From NCBI RefSeq assembly GCF_007644045.2, contig NZ_VMDW02000076.1, positions 62,001 through 126,000 of the forward strand: a stretch of DNA of 64,000 nucleotides. Reading direction: 5' to 3'. The DNA is from Vogesella urethralis. Lineage in GTDB: Bacteria; Pseudomonadota; Gammaproteobacteria; Burkholderiales; Chromobacteriaceae. Made by a program: the position numbers and the translations under genes. The notes beneath the pieces are model-generated. The model had not been told where the DNA came from, ran no database searches, and saw nothing but the letters and a program-made list of their open reading frames with translations. Shown here in pieces: positions 43,075-52,119 of the stretch (position 1 is the stretch's first letter; every line of letters begins with the position of its first letter).

Positions 43075-44073
43075 ATGACGCTACGCCGCTCGCTGGCCAG
43101 CCTGCTGCTGGTATCGCTGTTATCGCCACTGGCCGTGGCCGACGTCAGCTTGCTGAACGTGTCTTACGACCCTACCCGCGAGCTATACCAAGACTTCAAC
43201 GTGGCTTTTGCCAAATACTGGAAAGCCAAAACCGGCGAAACCGTCACCGTCAAGCAGTCGCATGGTGGCTCCGGCAAGCAGGCACGCTCGGTCATTGATG
43301 GCCTGGAAGCCGACGTGGTGACGCTGGCGTTGTCCAACGATATCGACGAGCTGCACAAGAATGGCGGCCTGGTGCCGGCCAACTGGCAAAGCCGCCAGCC
43401 ACATAACAGCACGCCGTACACCTCCACCATCGTACTGCTGGTACGCAAGGGCAACCCGAAAGCGATCAAGGACTGGAACGACCTGGCCCGTCCGGGCGTA
43501 GAGGTCATCGCGCCTAACCCGAAAACCGGTGGTGGTGCACGCTGGAACTACCTGGCGGCCTGGGGCTACGCGCTGAAGCAGCCGAGCGGCAATGACGCCA
43601 GCGCCCGCGAACTGGTGAAAAAGATCTACCAGAACGTCAAAGTGCTGGATTCTGGCGCCCGCGGCTCGCTGGTGAGCTTTGCACAGCGCGGCATTGGCGA
43701 CGTACTGATCTCGTGGGAAAACGAAGCCTATCTGGCCACCAAGGAGCTGGGCCCGGACAAGTTCGACATCGTGGTACCGTCCATTTCCATCCTGGCCGAA
43801 CCGCCGGTGAGCGTGGTGGACAAGGTGGTAGACAAGCGCGGCACGCGCAAGGTGGCCGAGGCCTACCTGCAGTATCTGTACAGCCCGGAAGGCCAAGAGT
43901 TGGCCGCAGCCAACTATTACCGCCCGTGCGACCCGAAAGTAGCGGCCAAATACGCTGGCAAGTTTGCCAAAGTGAAACTGTTTACCATCGACCAGGTTTT
44001 TGGTGGCTGGGCCAAGGCGCAAAAAGTGCATTTTGACGATGGTGCCATTTTCGATCAGATCATTACCCGCTAA
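43075..44073 (+). CDS. sbp: Periplasmic sulfate-binding protein
   Basis: 332 residues with a signal peptide (1-22, AVA-DVS). Sulfate-binding hallmarks: [34 protein letters not shown] (anion-binding Ser/Gly loop), [20 protein letters not shown] and [13 protein letters not shown]. It delivers sulfate/thiosulfate to CysUWA, whose genes are not here, so it is an orphan receptor. CAGGAG precedes the ATG. Its position between ahpCF and tauABCD suggests shared sulfur-starvation control (CysB-type), which is inferred. Confidence 0.95.
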   Translation: MTLRRSLASLLLVSLLSPLAVADVSLLNVSYDPTRELYQDFNVAFAKYWKAKTGETVTVKQSHGGSGKQARSVIDGLEADVVTLALSNDIDELHKNGGLVPANWQSRQPHNSTPYTSTIVLLVRKGNPKAIKDWNDLARPGVEVIAPNPKTGGGARWNYLAAWGYALKQPSGNDASARELVKKIYQNVKVLDSGARGSLVSFAQRGIGDVLISWENEAYLATKELGPDKFDIVVPSISILAEPPVSVVDKVVDKRGTRKVAEAYLQYLYSPEGQELAAANYYRPCDPKVAAKYAGKFAKVKLFTIDQVFGGWAKAQKVHFDDGAIFDQIITR

Positions 44074-44111
44074 TACACCGCGGCAGCCCCTTACCGGGCT
44101 GCCGATAAAAC

Positions 44112-44145
44112 AAACCCGTCAGGCCTTTTTATGGCTGACGGGTTT
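44112..44145. terminator. Bidirectional terminator between sbp and the EAL-like gene
   Basis: AAACCCGTCAG (44112-44122) and CTGACGGGTTT (44135-44145) pair perfectly. It is followed by ATTTG on the plus strand and by TTTTATC on the minus strand. Confidence 0.85.
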
Positions 44146-44164
44146 ATTTGATTGTGGTGGGGAA

Positions 44165-45061
44165 TTAACCCAGCAGCGCGATATCGCTACTCCCCGGCTC
44201 GCGGATAGTGAGGGTAATGGGCGCTTCGTTGGCCGCCAGTTGCTGCGCCACCCACTGCCCGGCATAAAAGCGGGCCCCCATTTGCCGGGCAATGCCCAGC
44301 ATATTGCCGCAGACGATTTCCTCTACCCCCAGCACATAGCCCTGCTCTACCAGCTGTGGCATCAGCTGCAGCAATTGCTCGCGCACCTGCGGGTACATAA
44401 TGGCGCGCCGGATGAAACGCGGTGCCAGGCAGACAAAGTCCGGCTCCAGCAACCATAACCGGTGCAGGTCATGCGGGCTTTCGCCAAAGCCGCCCAGCCC
44501 TACCTGATGGGCGTGCTCGCGGTAACGCTGCATCAGCGCGCGGCCAACGTCGGTGGTATCGCGGTCGATGAACAGTAAAAACAGCACCTGGCTGCTGGCC
44601 AGGCCCAGGCCTTGCAGCAGCTGGGTAGTGAAGTCGACGATGCGGTCGCTGAAGGCGTGGCAGATGCGCGGGTCGAGGTCGATACGTAGCGGTAGCGCCC
44701 GACCGTTGCGGCCCAGATGATTGAGCAGATGCAGGATACGGATCAGCTTCAGCAGCGCCACCGCCTTGCTTTCGGCGTAGTTCATGGCGAACAGCCAGTC
44801 GGCAGGCAAGGTCTGGCCGAACTGGCCGTGAATGCGCAGCCGTGCCGCCATATACACCGCCTGGTAGCCATCGGCCTGCGGCTGCGCCACCGGGAAAAAC
44901 TCGCTGGTGAGCCACCAGCCGTCAAAAGCCGCAAACACCTCGCGATCATTCCAGCCCAGCCGATGGCCACCCGGCTGATTGGCCAGCAAGGTCTGACAGT
45001 ACTGCAGTAATGCCGGATCAAAACCGGCCGGCACCACTTTGCTTTGTTTAAAGCGTTTCAT
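44165..45061 (-). CDS. Degenerate EAL-domain protein
   Basis: 298 residues. The second half has the EAL barrel outline, but the catalytic residues are gone: the ExT-E position reads LLFIDRD, DDFG reads GGFGES, KID is replaced by CLAPRFI, and EGVE by GVEEIV. A final GARFYAGQWVAQ matches the closing GYxxGxP-like strand. The first half (FDGWWLTSEFFPVAQPQAD) is unassigned. It is therefore not a phosphodiesterase; c-di-GMP binding or protein-protein control (as in YdiV) is possible. Divergent from tauABCD across 258 bp. The EAL assignment is moderate. Confidence 0.7.
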   Translation of the reverse strand: MKRFKQSKVVPAGFDPALLQYCQTLLANQPGGHRLGWNDREVFAAFDGWWLTSEFFPVAQPQADGYQAVYMAARLRIHGQFGQTLPADWLFAMNYAESKAVALLKLIRILHLLNHLGRNGRALPLRIDLDPRICHAFSDRIVDFTTQLLQGLGLASSQVLFLLFIDRDTTDVGRALMQRYREHAHQVGLGGFGESPHDLHRLWLLEPDFVCLAPRFIRRAIMYPQVREQLLQLMPQLVEQGYVLGVEEIVCGNMLGIARQMGARFYAGQWVAQQLAANEAPITLTIREPGSSDIALLG

Positions 45062-45257
45062 TCTAGGTATTCAATAAGCGCGCAATGCACCCACTGTAGG
45101 CGCTTTTATCCATAGCCTATATAAGCAATTCCGATAAGTTCTGCGCCAATAAGAAAATCCGGCATTTTATCTTTGGAAAACAAGCCACTGCACCTTATTC
45201 AAATACCTGGATAGCTTTATAAAAAAGCATAGATATCGATTGCCGCATTCCTTATTT

Positions 45258-45281
45258 CCAGCCGCGCTGGCTTTTCTTTTT
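45258..45281 (+). promoter_or_regulatory. Terminator-like hairpin in the tauA leader
   Basis: CCAGC-CGC-GCTGG (45258-45270) followed by CTTTTCTTTTT (45271-45281), 39 bp before the tauA start and on the tauA strand. The stem is short, but the shape is that of an intrinsic terminator inside a leader, a possible attenuator. The rest of 45062-45257 is AT-rich and should hold the divergent promoters. Confidence 0.45.
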
Positions 45282-45319
45282 AATGGTGCCATCACACCAG
45301 CACACACAAGGATATTGCC

Positions 45320-46300
45320 ATGACCCGCCCGACCCTCACCGCGCTATTCGTTTCGCTTGCCTTTGCTTCCGGCCTGGCCGTGGCCGAAGACGTTACCATC
45401 GCATACCAGACCGGCGTCGACCCTTCCAAGGTGCCGCAAGCCAATGGCGAGTACGAGAAAGCCACCGGCGCCAAGATCAACTGGCGTAAGTTTGAAAGCG
45501 GTGCCGAAGTGGTGGCGGCCGTGGCGTCCGGCGACGTGCCGATCGGCAATATCGGCAGCAGCCCGCTGGCCGCCGCCGCCAGCCGTGGCCTGCCGATCCA
45601 GACCTTCCTGATCACCGGCGTCATCGGCGAATCCGAAGCACTGGTGGTACGCAATGGCAGCAATATCAACAAGCCGGCCGACCTGATCGGCAAAAAGGTG
45701 GCCGTACCGTACGTATCCACCACCCACTACAGCCTGCTCGCCGCGCTGAAACACTGGAAGGTGGACGCCAGCAAGGTGAACATCCTCAACCTGCGCCCCA
45801 GCGAGATTGCTGCCGCCTGGCAGCGTGGCGACATCGACGCCGCCTATGTGTGGGACCCGGCACTGGGCAAGGTGAAAGCCAGCGGCAAGGTGCTGACCAG
45901 CTCGGCCGAAGTCAGCAAATGGGGCGCTCCCACTTACGACCTGTGGATCGTGCGCAAGGATTTTGCCGAGAAAAATCCTAACTTCCTGAAGCAGTTCGCC
46001 AAGGTCACCGGCGCGGCGTTCGACCGCTACAACAAAGACCCGAAAGCGTTTGCCAATGATGCGGCCAACGTCGAGAAGATCGCCCGCCTCACCGGCAGCA
46101 AACCGGAAGAAGTGGCCGCCTTGCTGCCGGGCAACAAATACCCGTCGCTGAAAGAGCAAAGCGCGCTGCTGCAAAAACCGTTCGTGAAAGCGGTGGCCGA
46201 TACCGCCGCCTTCCTGAAGTCGCAAGGCAAGGTAGACAGCCTGCAGCCGGATTACACCCCGTTTGTGACCAACCAGTTCGTCACTGCGGCGCAAAAGTAA
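45320..46300 (+). CDS. tauA: Taurine ABC transporter substrate-binding protein
   Basis: 326 residues with a signal peptide (1-22, AVA-EDV). The TauA/SsuA fold is clear: TIAYQTGVDPSKVPQANG, SGDVPIGNIGSSPLAAAASR, KVAVPYVSTTHYSLLAALKHW and RGDIDAAYVWDPALGKV. It binds taurine in the periplasm for TauBC. AAGGA precedes the ATG. First gene of tauABCD, expected to be induced by sulfate starvation. Confidence 0.96.
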   Translation: MTRPTLTALFVSLAFASGLAVAEDVTIAYQTGVDPSKVPQANGEYEKATGAKINWRKFESGAEVVAAVASGDVPIGNIGSSPLAAAASRGLPIQTFLITGVIGESEALVVRNGSNINKPADLIGKKVAVPYVSTTHYSLLAALKHWKVDASKVNILNLRPSEIAAAWQRGDIDAAYVWDPALGKVKASGKVLTSSAEVSKWGAPTYDLWIVRKDFAEKNPNFLKQFAKVTGAAFDRYNKDPKAFANDAANVEKIARLTGSKPEEVAALLPGNKYPSLKEQSALLQKPFVKAVADTAAFLKSQGKVDSLQPDYTPFVTNQFVTAAQK

Positions 46301-46313
46301 GCGGGGAACCGGC

Positions 46314-47096
46314 ATGAGCCTGCTACAAGCACACAATCTGGGGGTGACCTACCCCGGTCAGGCCAGCCCGGCGCTGCAGCACGTGTCGCTGCAGCTGGGC
46401 GAAGGCGATCTGGTGGTGGCGCTGGGGCCGTCCGGCTGCGGCAAGTCCACATTATTGGGCGTGCTGGCAGGCTTTATCGCCCCCAGCGAAGGCAGCGTCA
46501 GCTTTGACGGCCAGCCGGTACAGGCGCCAGGGGTAGAGCGCGCCGTGGTATTCCAGCACGACGCGCTGCTGCCGTGGCTGAACGTGGCCGACAACGTGGC
46601 CTTTGGCCTGAAGCTGCAAGGCGTGGACAAGGCCCGGCGCGAGCGCGTGGTCGCCGACACACTGCAGCTGGTGGGCCTGGCCGAGGTTGGCCGCAAGCAC
46701 ACCTGGCAGCTGTCTGGCGGCATGCGCCAGCGCGTAGGCATTGCTCGCGCCATTGCCAGCCAGAGCAAGATTTTGCTGATGGACGAGCCGTTCGGCGCGC
46801 TGGACGCCTTTACCCGTGAGCAAATGCAGCAACTGCTGCTATCGGTGTGGCAGCACGCCGGGCGCGGCATCTTCCTGATTACCCACGACATCGAGGAAGC
46901 GCTGTTTCTGGCCACCGAGCTGGTGCTGATGTCGCCCGGCCCCGGCCGCATCGTGCAGCGCTTGCGCCCCGGTTTCAGCCAGCGCTACCGCGACGGCGAG
47001 GACGTGCGCGCCATCAAGTCCGACCCGGCCTTTATCGCCCTGCGCGAGCAACTGCTGCGCAGCCTGTTTGCCCAACGCCAAGCGGAGGCCGCCTGA
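46314..47096 (+). CDS. tauB: Taurine ABC transporter ATP-binding protein
   Basis: 260 residues. Walker A GPSGCGKST, signature LSGGMRQR, Walker B ILLMDEPFGALD, switch His in LITHDIEEA. Energises taurine import. Starts 13 bp after tauA (GGGGA upstream); its TGA overlaps the tauC ATG by one base (TGATG). Confidence 0.96.
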   Translation: MSLLQAHNLGVTYPGQASPALQHVSLQLGEGDLVVALGPSGCGKSTLLGVLAGFIAPSEGSVSFDGQPVQAPGVERAVVFQHDALLPWLNVADNVAFGLKLQGVDKARRERVVADTLQLVGLAEVGRKHTWQLSGGMRQRVGIARAIASQSKILLMDEPFGALDAFTREQMQQLLLSVWQHAGRGIFLITHDIEEALFLATELVLMSPGPGRIVQRLRPGFSQRYRDGEDVRAIKSDPAFIALREQLLRSLFAQRQAEAA

Positions 47097-47932
47097 TGTC
47101 TGCCAACGACCCTGCCCTGATTCGTATCCCCGATACGCTGCCGGCCGGCCAGCGCCCGCGCCGCCCGCTTTCCCCCACGCAATGGAGCCTGATCAGCATC
47201 GGCAGCATTACCCTGCTGTGGTGGGCGATTACCGCCAGTGGCCTGGTGCCGGCGCTGTTCCTGCCGCCCCCCGGCGATGTGTTGGCCAAATTCGGCACCC
47301 TGATCAGCAGCGGCTATATGGACGCGACACTGCAGCAACACCTGTGGGCCAGCTTGCAACGCATCGTGCTGGCGCTGTTGGCCGCCGTGGCAGTGGGCAT
47401 TCCGCTGGGCATCGCCATTGGCACCACCCCGCGCGTACGCCACCTGCTGGACCCGCTGATCGAGTTCTACCGCCCGCTGCCGCCCTTGGCCTACCTGCCG
47501 CTGATCGTAATCTGGTTCGGTATTGGCGAGCTGTCGAAGGTATTGCTGATTTTCCTGGCCATTCTGGCGCCGGTGCTGATTGCCACCGCCCACGGTGTGG
47601 GCAGCGTCAGCACCGTACGTCAGCAAGCCGCGCTGTCGCTGGGTGCCAGCCGCGGCCAACTGCTGCGCTACGTGATTTTGCCCGGTGCCCTGCCCGATAT
47701 CCTCACCGGCATCCGCATCGGCCTGGGCGCCGGCTGGAGCACGCTGGTAGCCGCCGAACTGATCGCCGCTACCCGTGGCCTGGGTTTCATGATCCAGTCC
47801 GCCGCGCAGTTTCTGGTTACCGACGTGGTGGTGCTGGGCATCATCGTCATCGCCCTGGTGGCCTTTGCGCTGGAGCTGGGCCTGCGCCGCCTGCAGCGTC
47901 GCCTTACCCCCTGGCACGGCCAGACCCATTAA
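47096..47932 (+). CDS. tauC: Taurine ABC transporter permease
   Basis: 278 residues with about six membrane helices and the permease EAA-type loop (QQAALSLGASRGQLLRYVILPGALPDILTGIRIGLG) that docks on TauB. Typical sequence LPPPGDVLAKF and EFYRPLPPLAYLPLIVIWFGIGE marks the SsuC/TauC family. Coupled to tauB by a 1-nt stop/start overlap. Confidence 0.96.
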   Translation: MSANDPALIRIPDTLPAGQRPRRPLSPTQWSLISIGSITLLWWAITASGLVPALFLPPPGDVLAKFGTLISSGYMDATLQQHLWASLQRIVLALLAAVAVGIPLGIAIGTTPRVRHLLDPLIEFYRPLPPLAYLPLIVIWFGIGELSKVLLIFLAILAPVLIATAHGVGSVSTVRQQAALSLGASRGQLLRYVILPGALPDILTGIRIGLGAGWSTLVAAELIAATRGLGFMIQSAAQFLVTDVVVLGIIVIALVAFALELGLRRLQRRLTPWHGQTH

Positions 47933-47941
47933 GGAGTAGTC

Positions 47942-48775
47942 ATGAGCTTGCGCTTTACCCGCCTCAGCCCGGCGCTGGGGGCCATTGTGGAAGGTTTTGA
48001 CCTTGCCACCCCGCTAAACGATGAACTGCGCCAGCGCATTAGCGATGCCCTGCTGCAGCACCAGGTGCTGTTCTTCCGTGGCCAGGACGTCAGCCCGCAG
48101 CAGCAGCGCGATTTTGCCGCCTGGTTTGGCGACCTGCACATCCACCCGCTGTACCCGAAGATCGACGACACACCGCAGATCATGGTGCTGGACACCGCGC
48201 TGAACGACCTGCGTGACAACGCCATCTGGCATACCGACGTTACCTTTATCGACACCCCGCCGCTGGGCTCGGTACTGGTGGCGCGCAAGCTGCCCGAGTA
48301 CGGCGGCGATACGCTGTGGGCCAGCGGCACCGCCGCCTGGCGCGGGCTGTCGCCCTACTTCCAGCAGCTGCTGGACGGCCTGACCGCCACGCACGATTTC
48401 ACCAAATCGTTCCCGCTGTCGCGCTTTGGCAATACGCCGGAAGCGCTGGCCAACTACGAGGAAACGCGCCGCAAGACACCGCCGGTGGTGCACCCGGTGA
48501 TCCGTACCCACCCGGTAAGCGGTGAAAAGGCGCTGTTCGTCAGCGACGGCTTTACCACCCACATCAACGAGCTGGAGCCGGCAGAAAGTCAGGCCGTGCT
48601 GCAGTTCCTGTTTGCCCACTTTGCCAAGCCGGAATACAGCGTGCGCTGGCGCTGGCAGCCGGGCGACGTGGCATTCTGGGACAACCGCGTCACCCAGCAT
48701 TACGCGGTGGACGACTACCGCCCGGCGCACCGCATCATGCACCGCGCCACCATTCTGGGCGACAAGCCGTTCTAG
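47942..48775 (+). CDS. tauD: Taurine dioxygenase
   Basis: 277 residues. Fe(II)/2-oxoglutarate enzyme that releases sulfite from taurine, giving aminoacetaldehyde. The iron triad is in place: His97 and Asp99 (WHTDVTF) and His253 (TQHYAVDDY), with Arg264 for 2-oxoglutarate (HRIMHR). AAGGAG precedes the ATG 9 bp after tauC. Last gene of the operon; the lipocalin gene is convergent with only 12 bp between. Confidence 0.97.
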   Translation: MSLRFTRLSPALGAIVEGFDLATPLNDELRQRISDALLQHQVLFFRGQDVSPQQQRDFAAWFGDLHIHPLYPKIDDTPQIMVLDTALNDLRDNAIWHTDVTFIDTPPLGSVLVARKLPEYGGDTLWASGTAAWRGLSPYFQQLLDGLTATHDFTKSFPLSRFGNTPEALANYEETRRKTPPVVHPVIRTHPVSGEKALFVSDGFTTHINELEPAESQAVLQFLFAHFAKPEYSVRWRWQPGDVAFWDNRVTQHYAVDDYRPAHRIMHRATILGDKPF

Positions 48776-48787
48776 CGTTAGCTGGCC

Positions 48788-49345
48788 CTAGTTGGCCGCC
48801 GCGGCGTCGTCAGCACGCTGCTGGCTGACCCAGATCAGCTTGTCGGTATCAAAACCCAGCCCCCGCGCCTGCGCCAGCAGGCGCGTTTTCACGTCTTGCG
48901 GCAGCTGGCGGTCGCGAGCCAGCAGCCATAAATAGCTGCGGTCGTTGCCCGCCACCATCGCCCAGCGGTAGGCAGGGTCTAGCGCCACCACGTGGTAGCC
49001 GCCATAAAACGGGCCGAAAAACGACACCTTCAGCGAAGCGGTGGCCGGGTCGGCATTGAAATACGCCCGCCCCAGCGCCTGCTGCCAGCGGCCGCTGGCG
49101 GTATCAAAGCCACGGTTCAGCACCGCTACGCTGCCGTCAGCCTGCGGCGTGTAAGTGGCACGCACATCGCTCATGCCGCGCTCGAAGCGGTGGTCTAGCC
49201 GCGCAATCTCGTACCACTGCCCGCTGTAACGCTGCAGCTCAAAACCGCTTACCGGCTGGATGCCGGGCGGGGGCAAGGTGCTGCACGCAGTCAGCGTCCA
49301 GGCCAGGCTGGCCAGCAGCAGAAAGTGGCGACGTCGGATCGGCAT
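48788..49345 (-). CDS. blc: Outer-membrane lipocalin (lipoprotein)
   Basis: 185 residues. Lipobox LTAC-S (Cys21) follows a basic N-terminus, so it is lipidated. Lipocalin signatures: YSGQWYEIARLDHRFERG (strand A) and a TDY-like region giving VALDPAYRWAMVAGNDRSYLWLLARD. Bacterial Blc proteins bind fatty acids or lysophospholipids and serve envelope repair. GGAG lies upstream. An isolated GTTGGCCGCA word lies 26 bp upstream of its start. Confidence 0.94.
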   Translation of the reverse strand: MPIRRRHFLLLASLAWTLTACSTLPPPGIQPVSGFELQRYSGQWYEIARLDHRFERGMSDVRATYTPQADGSVAVLNRGFDTASGRWQQALGRAYFNADPATASLKVSFFGPFYGGYHVVALDPAYRWAMVAGNDRSYLWLLARDRQLPQDVKTRLLAQARGLGFDTDKLIWVSQQRADDAAAAN

Positions 49346-49525
49346 GATGGAGGGCTCCTGTTGGCGATGGTTGGCCGCACCCGGCCAAGCCGGGTACCGC
49401 AGCCATGCAGCATGGGGGCAAGGCCGGCAAAGCTCAATGGCTACCAGGCTGACACAATCTGGCTACAAAACCGCACAGCGGTGTGCGTTATGCTTAAACC
49501 CTTGATTACATGAAGGAGTGTCAGC

Positions 49526-49729
49526 ATGGTACTGGGTGCTGTCGGATCATTCATCAGTTCGGTAGGCGGCGCGGCGCTGAAAGCCGGTGCCGCCATGGCA
49601 GAGGAAGCCGCACTGATCGTGGAGGCCCACCCCACCGCAGCGCTGATTGCGGCGGGGGTAGCCGGTTACGAAATCTACAAGGCCAACAACCCGGATCACC
49701 TGGGCAATAACGTCGATACCAAGGCCTGA
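49526..49729 (+). CDS. Small protein of unknown function (67 aa)
   Basis: MVLGAVGSFISSVGGAALK starts a Gly/Ala-rich amphipathic helix, and residues 37-50 (TAALIAAGVAGYEIYK) form a second hydrophobic segment, ending in a polar tail NNPDHLGNNVDTKA. AAGGAG stands 8 nt before the ATG, and a hairpin follows the stop, so it looks like a real single gene. I recognise no family. A small membrane-associated or bacteriocin-like peptide is possible but unsupported. Confidence 0.6.
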   Translation: MVLGAVGSFISSVGGAALKAGAAMAEEAALIVEAHPTAALIAAGVAGYEIYKANNPDHLGNNVDTKA

Positions 49730-49757
49730 AACCGCGGCCGCGCAGTGCGCAAGAATC

Positions 49758-49781
49758 GGGCTGCCCGGCAGCGGGCGGCCC
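49758..49781 (+). terminator. Hairpin after the 67-aa gene
   Basis: GGGCTGCCCG (49758-49767) with CGGGCGGCCC (49772-49781), 10 pairs including one G-U, 4-nt loop. No U-run. It is also close to the promoter of the SDR gene. Confidence 0.5.
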
Positions 49782-49817
49782 ACTACAGTGGCCCTGTCCC
49801 TCACCCAGGAGCCACCC

Positions 49818-50567
49818 ATGACATTGCTACAAGACCAGGTTGCCATCATTACCGGCGCCTCTGCCGGTATCGGCGCCGCCACCGCCCGCTTGCTCAGCGC
49901 CCACGGCGCCGCCGTGGTGCTGAATGCCCGCCACCCGGCCGCGCTGCACGCGCTGGCCGCCGCCATCGAGGCCGACGGCGGCCGTGCTTGCGTGGTAGCT
50001 GGCGACGTCACCGATGCCGATACCCACCAGCGCTGCGTGGACGTCGCGCTGCAACACTTCGGCGGGCTGGACATCGCCGTCAACAACGCCGGCAGTACCG
50101 GCGCCATCCGCCCGCTGGCCGAGCTGTCTGCCGCCGAATGGGACGCCACGCTGCAAAGCAACCTCGGCGCCGCCTTTCTGGCGGCACGGGCGCAGATTCC
50201 GGCGCTGCTGCAACGCGGCGCCGGCGCGATGGTGTTTACCAGCAGCTTTGTCGGCAGCAGCGTCGGCTTGCCGGGCATGGCGGCCTACGGCGCGGCCAAG
50301 GCCGGCTTGATGGGGCTGGTGAAAGGCATTACCGCCGATTACGCGGCGCAGGGCATACGCGCCAACGCGGTGCTGCCCGGCGGCACGCTGACCGCGATGG
50401 CCGGCGACGAGGCGCAACAGGCGTGGGCAGCCGGCCTGCACGCGATGAAGCGGCTGGCGCAGCCGGAAGAGATTGCCGCCGCCATCCTGTTCCTGGCCAG
50501 CCCGCTGGCCAGCTTTGTGGCCGGCTCGGCACTGTATGCCGACGGTGGCAACGCGGCAGTGAAGTAA
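49818..50567 (+). CDS. Short-chain dehydrogenase/reductase
   Basis: 249 residues, classical SDR. Cofactor motif TGASAGIGAATA, NNAGSTG, catalytic Ser-Tyr-Lys (TSSFVGSS then AAYGAAKAG) and C-terminal GSALYADGG. AGGAG precedes the ATG at 49818. The substrate is unknown; many near relatives are annotated as 3-oxoacyl reductase-like or glucose-1-dehydrogenase-like. Separated from the beta-alanine operon by a word-pair hairpin, so probably independent. Confidence 0.9.
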   Translation: MTLLQDQVAIITGASAGIGAATARLLSAHGAAVVLNARHPAALHALAAAIEADGGRACVVAGDVTDADTHQRCVDVALQHFGGLDIAVNNAGSTGAIRPLAELSAAEWDATLQSNLGAAFLAARAQIPALLQRGAGAMVFTSSFVGSSVGLPGMAAYGAAKAGLMGLVKGITADYAAQGIRANAVLPGGTLTAMAGDEAQQAWAAGLHAMKRLAQPEEIAAAILFLASPLASFVAGSALYADGGNAAVK

Positions 50568-50587
50568 GCCTGCGCTGTTCGATGGAT

Positions 50588-50618
50588 AAGGTTGGCCGCA
50601 GCGGGCGCGGCCAACCTT
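50588..50618 (+). terminator. Inverted GGTTGGCCGC pair after the SDR gene
   Basis: AAGGTTGGCCGC (50588-50599) and GCGGCCAACCTT (50607-50618) form a perfect 12-bp stem with a 7-nt loop, 20 bp past the SDR stop. Confidence 0.7.
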
Positions 50619-50627
50619 GCCTGACTT

Positions 50628-50683
50628 ATACGTTAAAAAAACCAAACGTAAACGCAAAAGAGTTGTTATTTAATTAACGTAAA
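50628..50683 (+). promoter_or_regulatory. AT-rich regulatory region of the beta-alanine operon with AACGTAAA repeats
   Basis: AACGTAAA occurs at 50645-50652 and 50676-50683, 31 bp apart (three helical turns), and an inverted ACGTT copy lies at 50630-50634. The region is far richer in A/T than its surroundings. It looks like a multi-site operator plus promoter 48 bp ahead of the transaminase start; the regulator is not in this window. Confidence 0.5.
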
Positions 50684-50730
50684 TATTGGTGCATGCTGGT
50701 CTCATCCAACCGATGATGCCGGAGAAACCG

Positions 50731-52071
50731 ATGACCACTTACGCCGTGCCCAGCCTCGACACCGAGCTGAAACTCGATAGCCAATGGATGCCGTTTTCGG
50801 CCAACCGTGCCTTCCAGCAAGACCCGCGCATCATCGTGGCGGCCGACGGCAACCACTTCATCGACGACAAGGGCCGCCGCATTTTCGATAGCCTGTCCGG
50901 CCTGTGGACCTGCGGCGCCGGCCATAACCGCAAGGAAATCCAGGAGGCGGTCGCCCGCCAGCTGGACACGCTGGACTACGCGCCCGGCTTCCAGTACGGC
51001 CACCCGCTGGCGTTCAAACTGGCCGAAAAAGTGGCCGACATCATGCCCGCCGGCATGGACCACGTGATGTTTACCGGCTCCGGCTCCGAGTGCGCCGACA
51101 CCGCCGTCAAACTGGCCAAGGCCTACTGGCGCCTGAAGGGCCAGCCCACCAAAACCCGCATGATCGGCCGCGCCCGTGGCTACCACGGCGTCAACATCGG
51201 CGGCACTTCGCTGGGCGGCATCGGCGGTAACCGCAAGCTGTACGGCCAACTGATGGACGCCGACCACCTGCCGCACACGCTGCAGCCGGACCTGGCCTTC
51301 ACCAAGGGCATGGCGGAAACCGGCGGCGTGGCGCTGGCCAACGAGCTGCTGAAGCTGATCGAACTGCACGACGCGTCCAATATCGCCGCCGTCATCGTGG
51401 AGCCGATGTCCGGCTCGGCCGGCGTCATCGTGCCGCCGCAGGGCTACCTGCAGCGCCTGCGCGAAATCTGCACCCAGCACAACATCCTGCTGATCTTCGA
51501 CGAGGTGATTACCGCCTTCGGCCGCATGGGCAAGTGGACCGGTTCCGAGTACTTCGGCGTGACCCCGGACATCATCAATACCGCCAAACAGATCACCAAC
51601 GGTGCCATTCCGCTGGGCGCGGTGGTGGCGTCCAACGAGATCTACCAGACCTTCATGCAGCAACAGCTGCCGCTGCACGCCATCGAATTCACCCATGGCT
51701 ACACCTACTCCGGCCACCCGGTAGCCTGCGCCGCCGGCCTGGCCACGCTGGAGCTGCTGAAGAAAGACCAGCTGATCGAACAATCGGCCGCGCTGGCGCC
51801 GGTGTTCGAGGAAAAACTGCACGCACTGCGCGGCAGCAAGCACATCGTGGACATCCGCAACTGCGGGCTGGCCGGCGCGCTGCAGCTGGCGCCGCGCGAC
51901 GGCGACGCCGCCATCCGTCCGTACGAGGCCGGCATCAAGCTGTGGCAGGCCGGTTTTTACGTGCGCTTCGGTGGCGACACGCTACAGTTCGGCCCCAGCT
52001 TCACGACCACGCCGGCGCAACTGGACACCCTGTTCAACGCCGTGGGCGACATCCTGAACCAGACTGCCTGA
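50731..52071 (+). CDS. bauA: Beta-alanine (omega-amino acid)-pyruvate transaminase
   Basis: 446 residues, class III PLP aminotransferase. PLP environment: TGSGSECADTAVKLAKAYW, YHGVNIGG, FDEVITAFGRMGKW, and the substrate-side GYTYSGHPVACAAGL; the Lys is in NTAKQITNGAIPLGAV. The start SLDTELKLDSQWMPFSANR is typical of omega-amino acid-pyruvate transaminases. It turns beta-alanine plus pyruvate into malonate semialdehyde plus alanine. GGAG is 7 nt before the ATG at 50731. Operon with the dehydrogenase 48 bp downstream. Confidence 0.95.
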   Translation: MTTYAVPSLDTELKLDSQWMPFSANRAFQQDPRIIVAADGNHFIDDKGRRIFDSLSGLWTCGAGHNRKEIQEAVARQLDTLDYAPGFQYGHPLAFKLAEKVADIMPAGMDHVMFTGSGSECADTAVKLAKAYWRLKGQPTKTRMIGRARGYHGVNIGGTSLGGIGGNRKLYGQLMDADHLPHTLQPDLAFTKGMAETGGVALANELLKLIELHDASNIAAVIVEPMSGSAGVIVPPQGYLQRLREICTQHNILLIFDEVITAFGRMGKWTGSEYFGVTPDIINTAKQITNGAIPLGAVVASNEIYQTFMQQQLPLHAIEFTHGYTYSGHPVACAAGLATLELLKKDQLIEQSAALAPVFEEKLHALRGSKHIVDIRNCGLAGALQLAPRDGDAAIRPYEAGIKLWQAGFYVRFGGDTLQFGPSFTTTPAQLDTLFNAVGDILNQTA

Positions 52072-52119
52072 GCCCGGCAGCCACGCATACGACGCATCGA
52101 CACGATTCAGAGGCAAGCA

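Noticed and set aside
45062-45257. CysB/Cbl binding site before tauABCD
   Set aside because: Expected from the pathway, and the region is AT-rich, but these regulators have too loose a consensus to place by eye.
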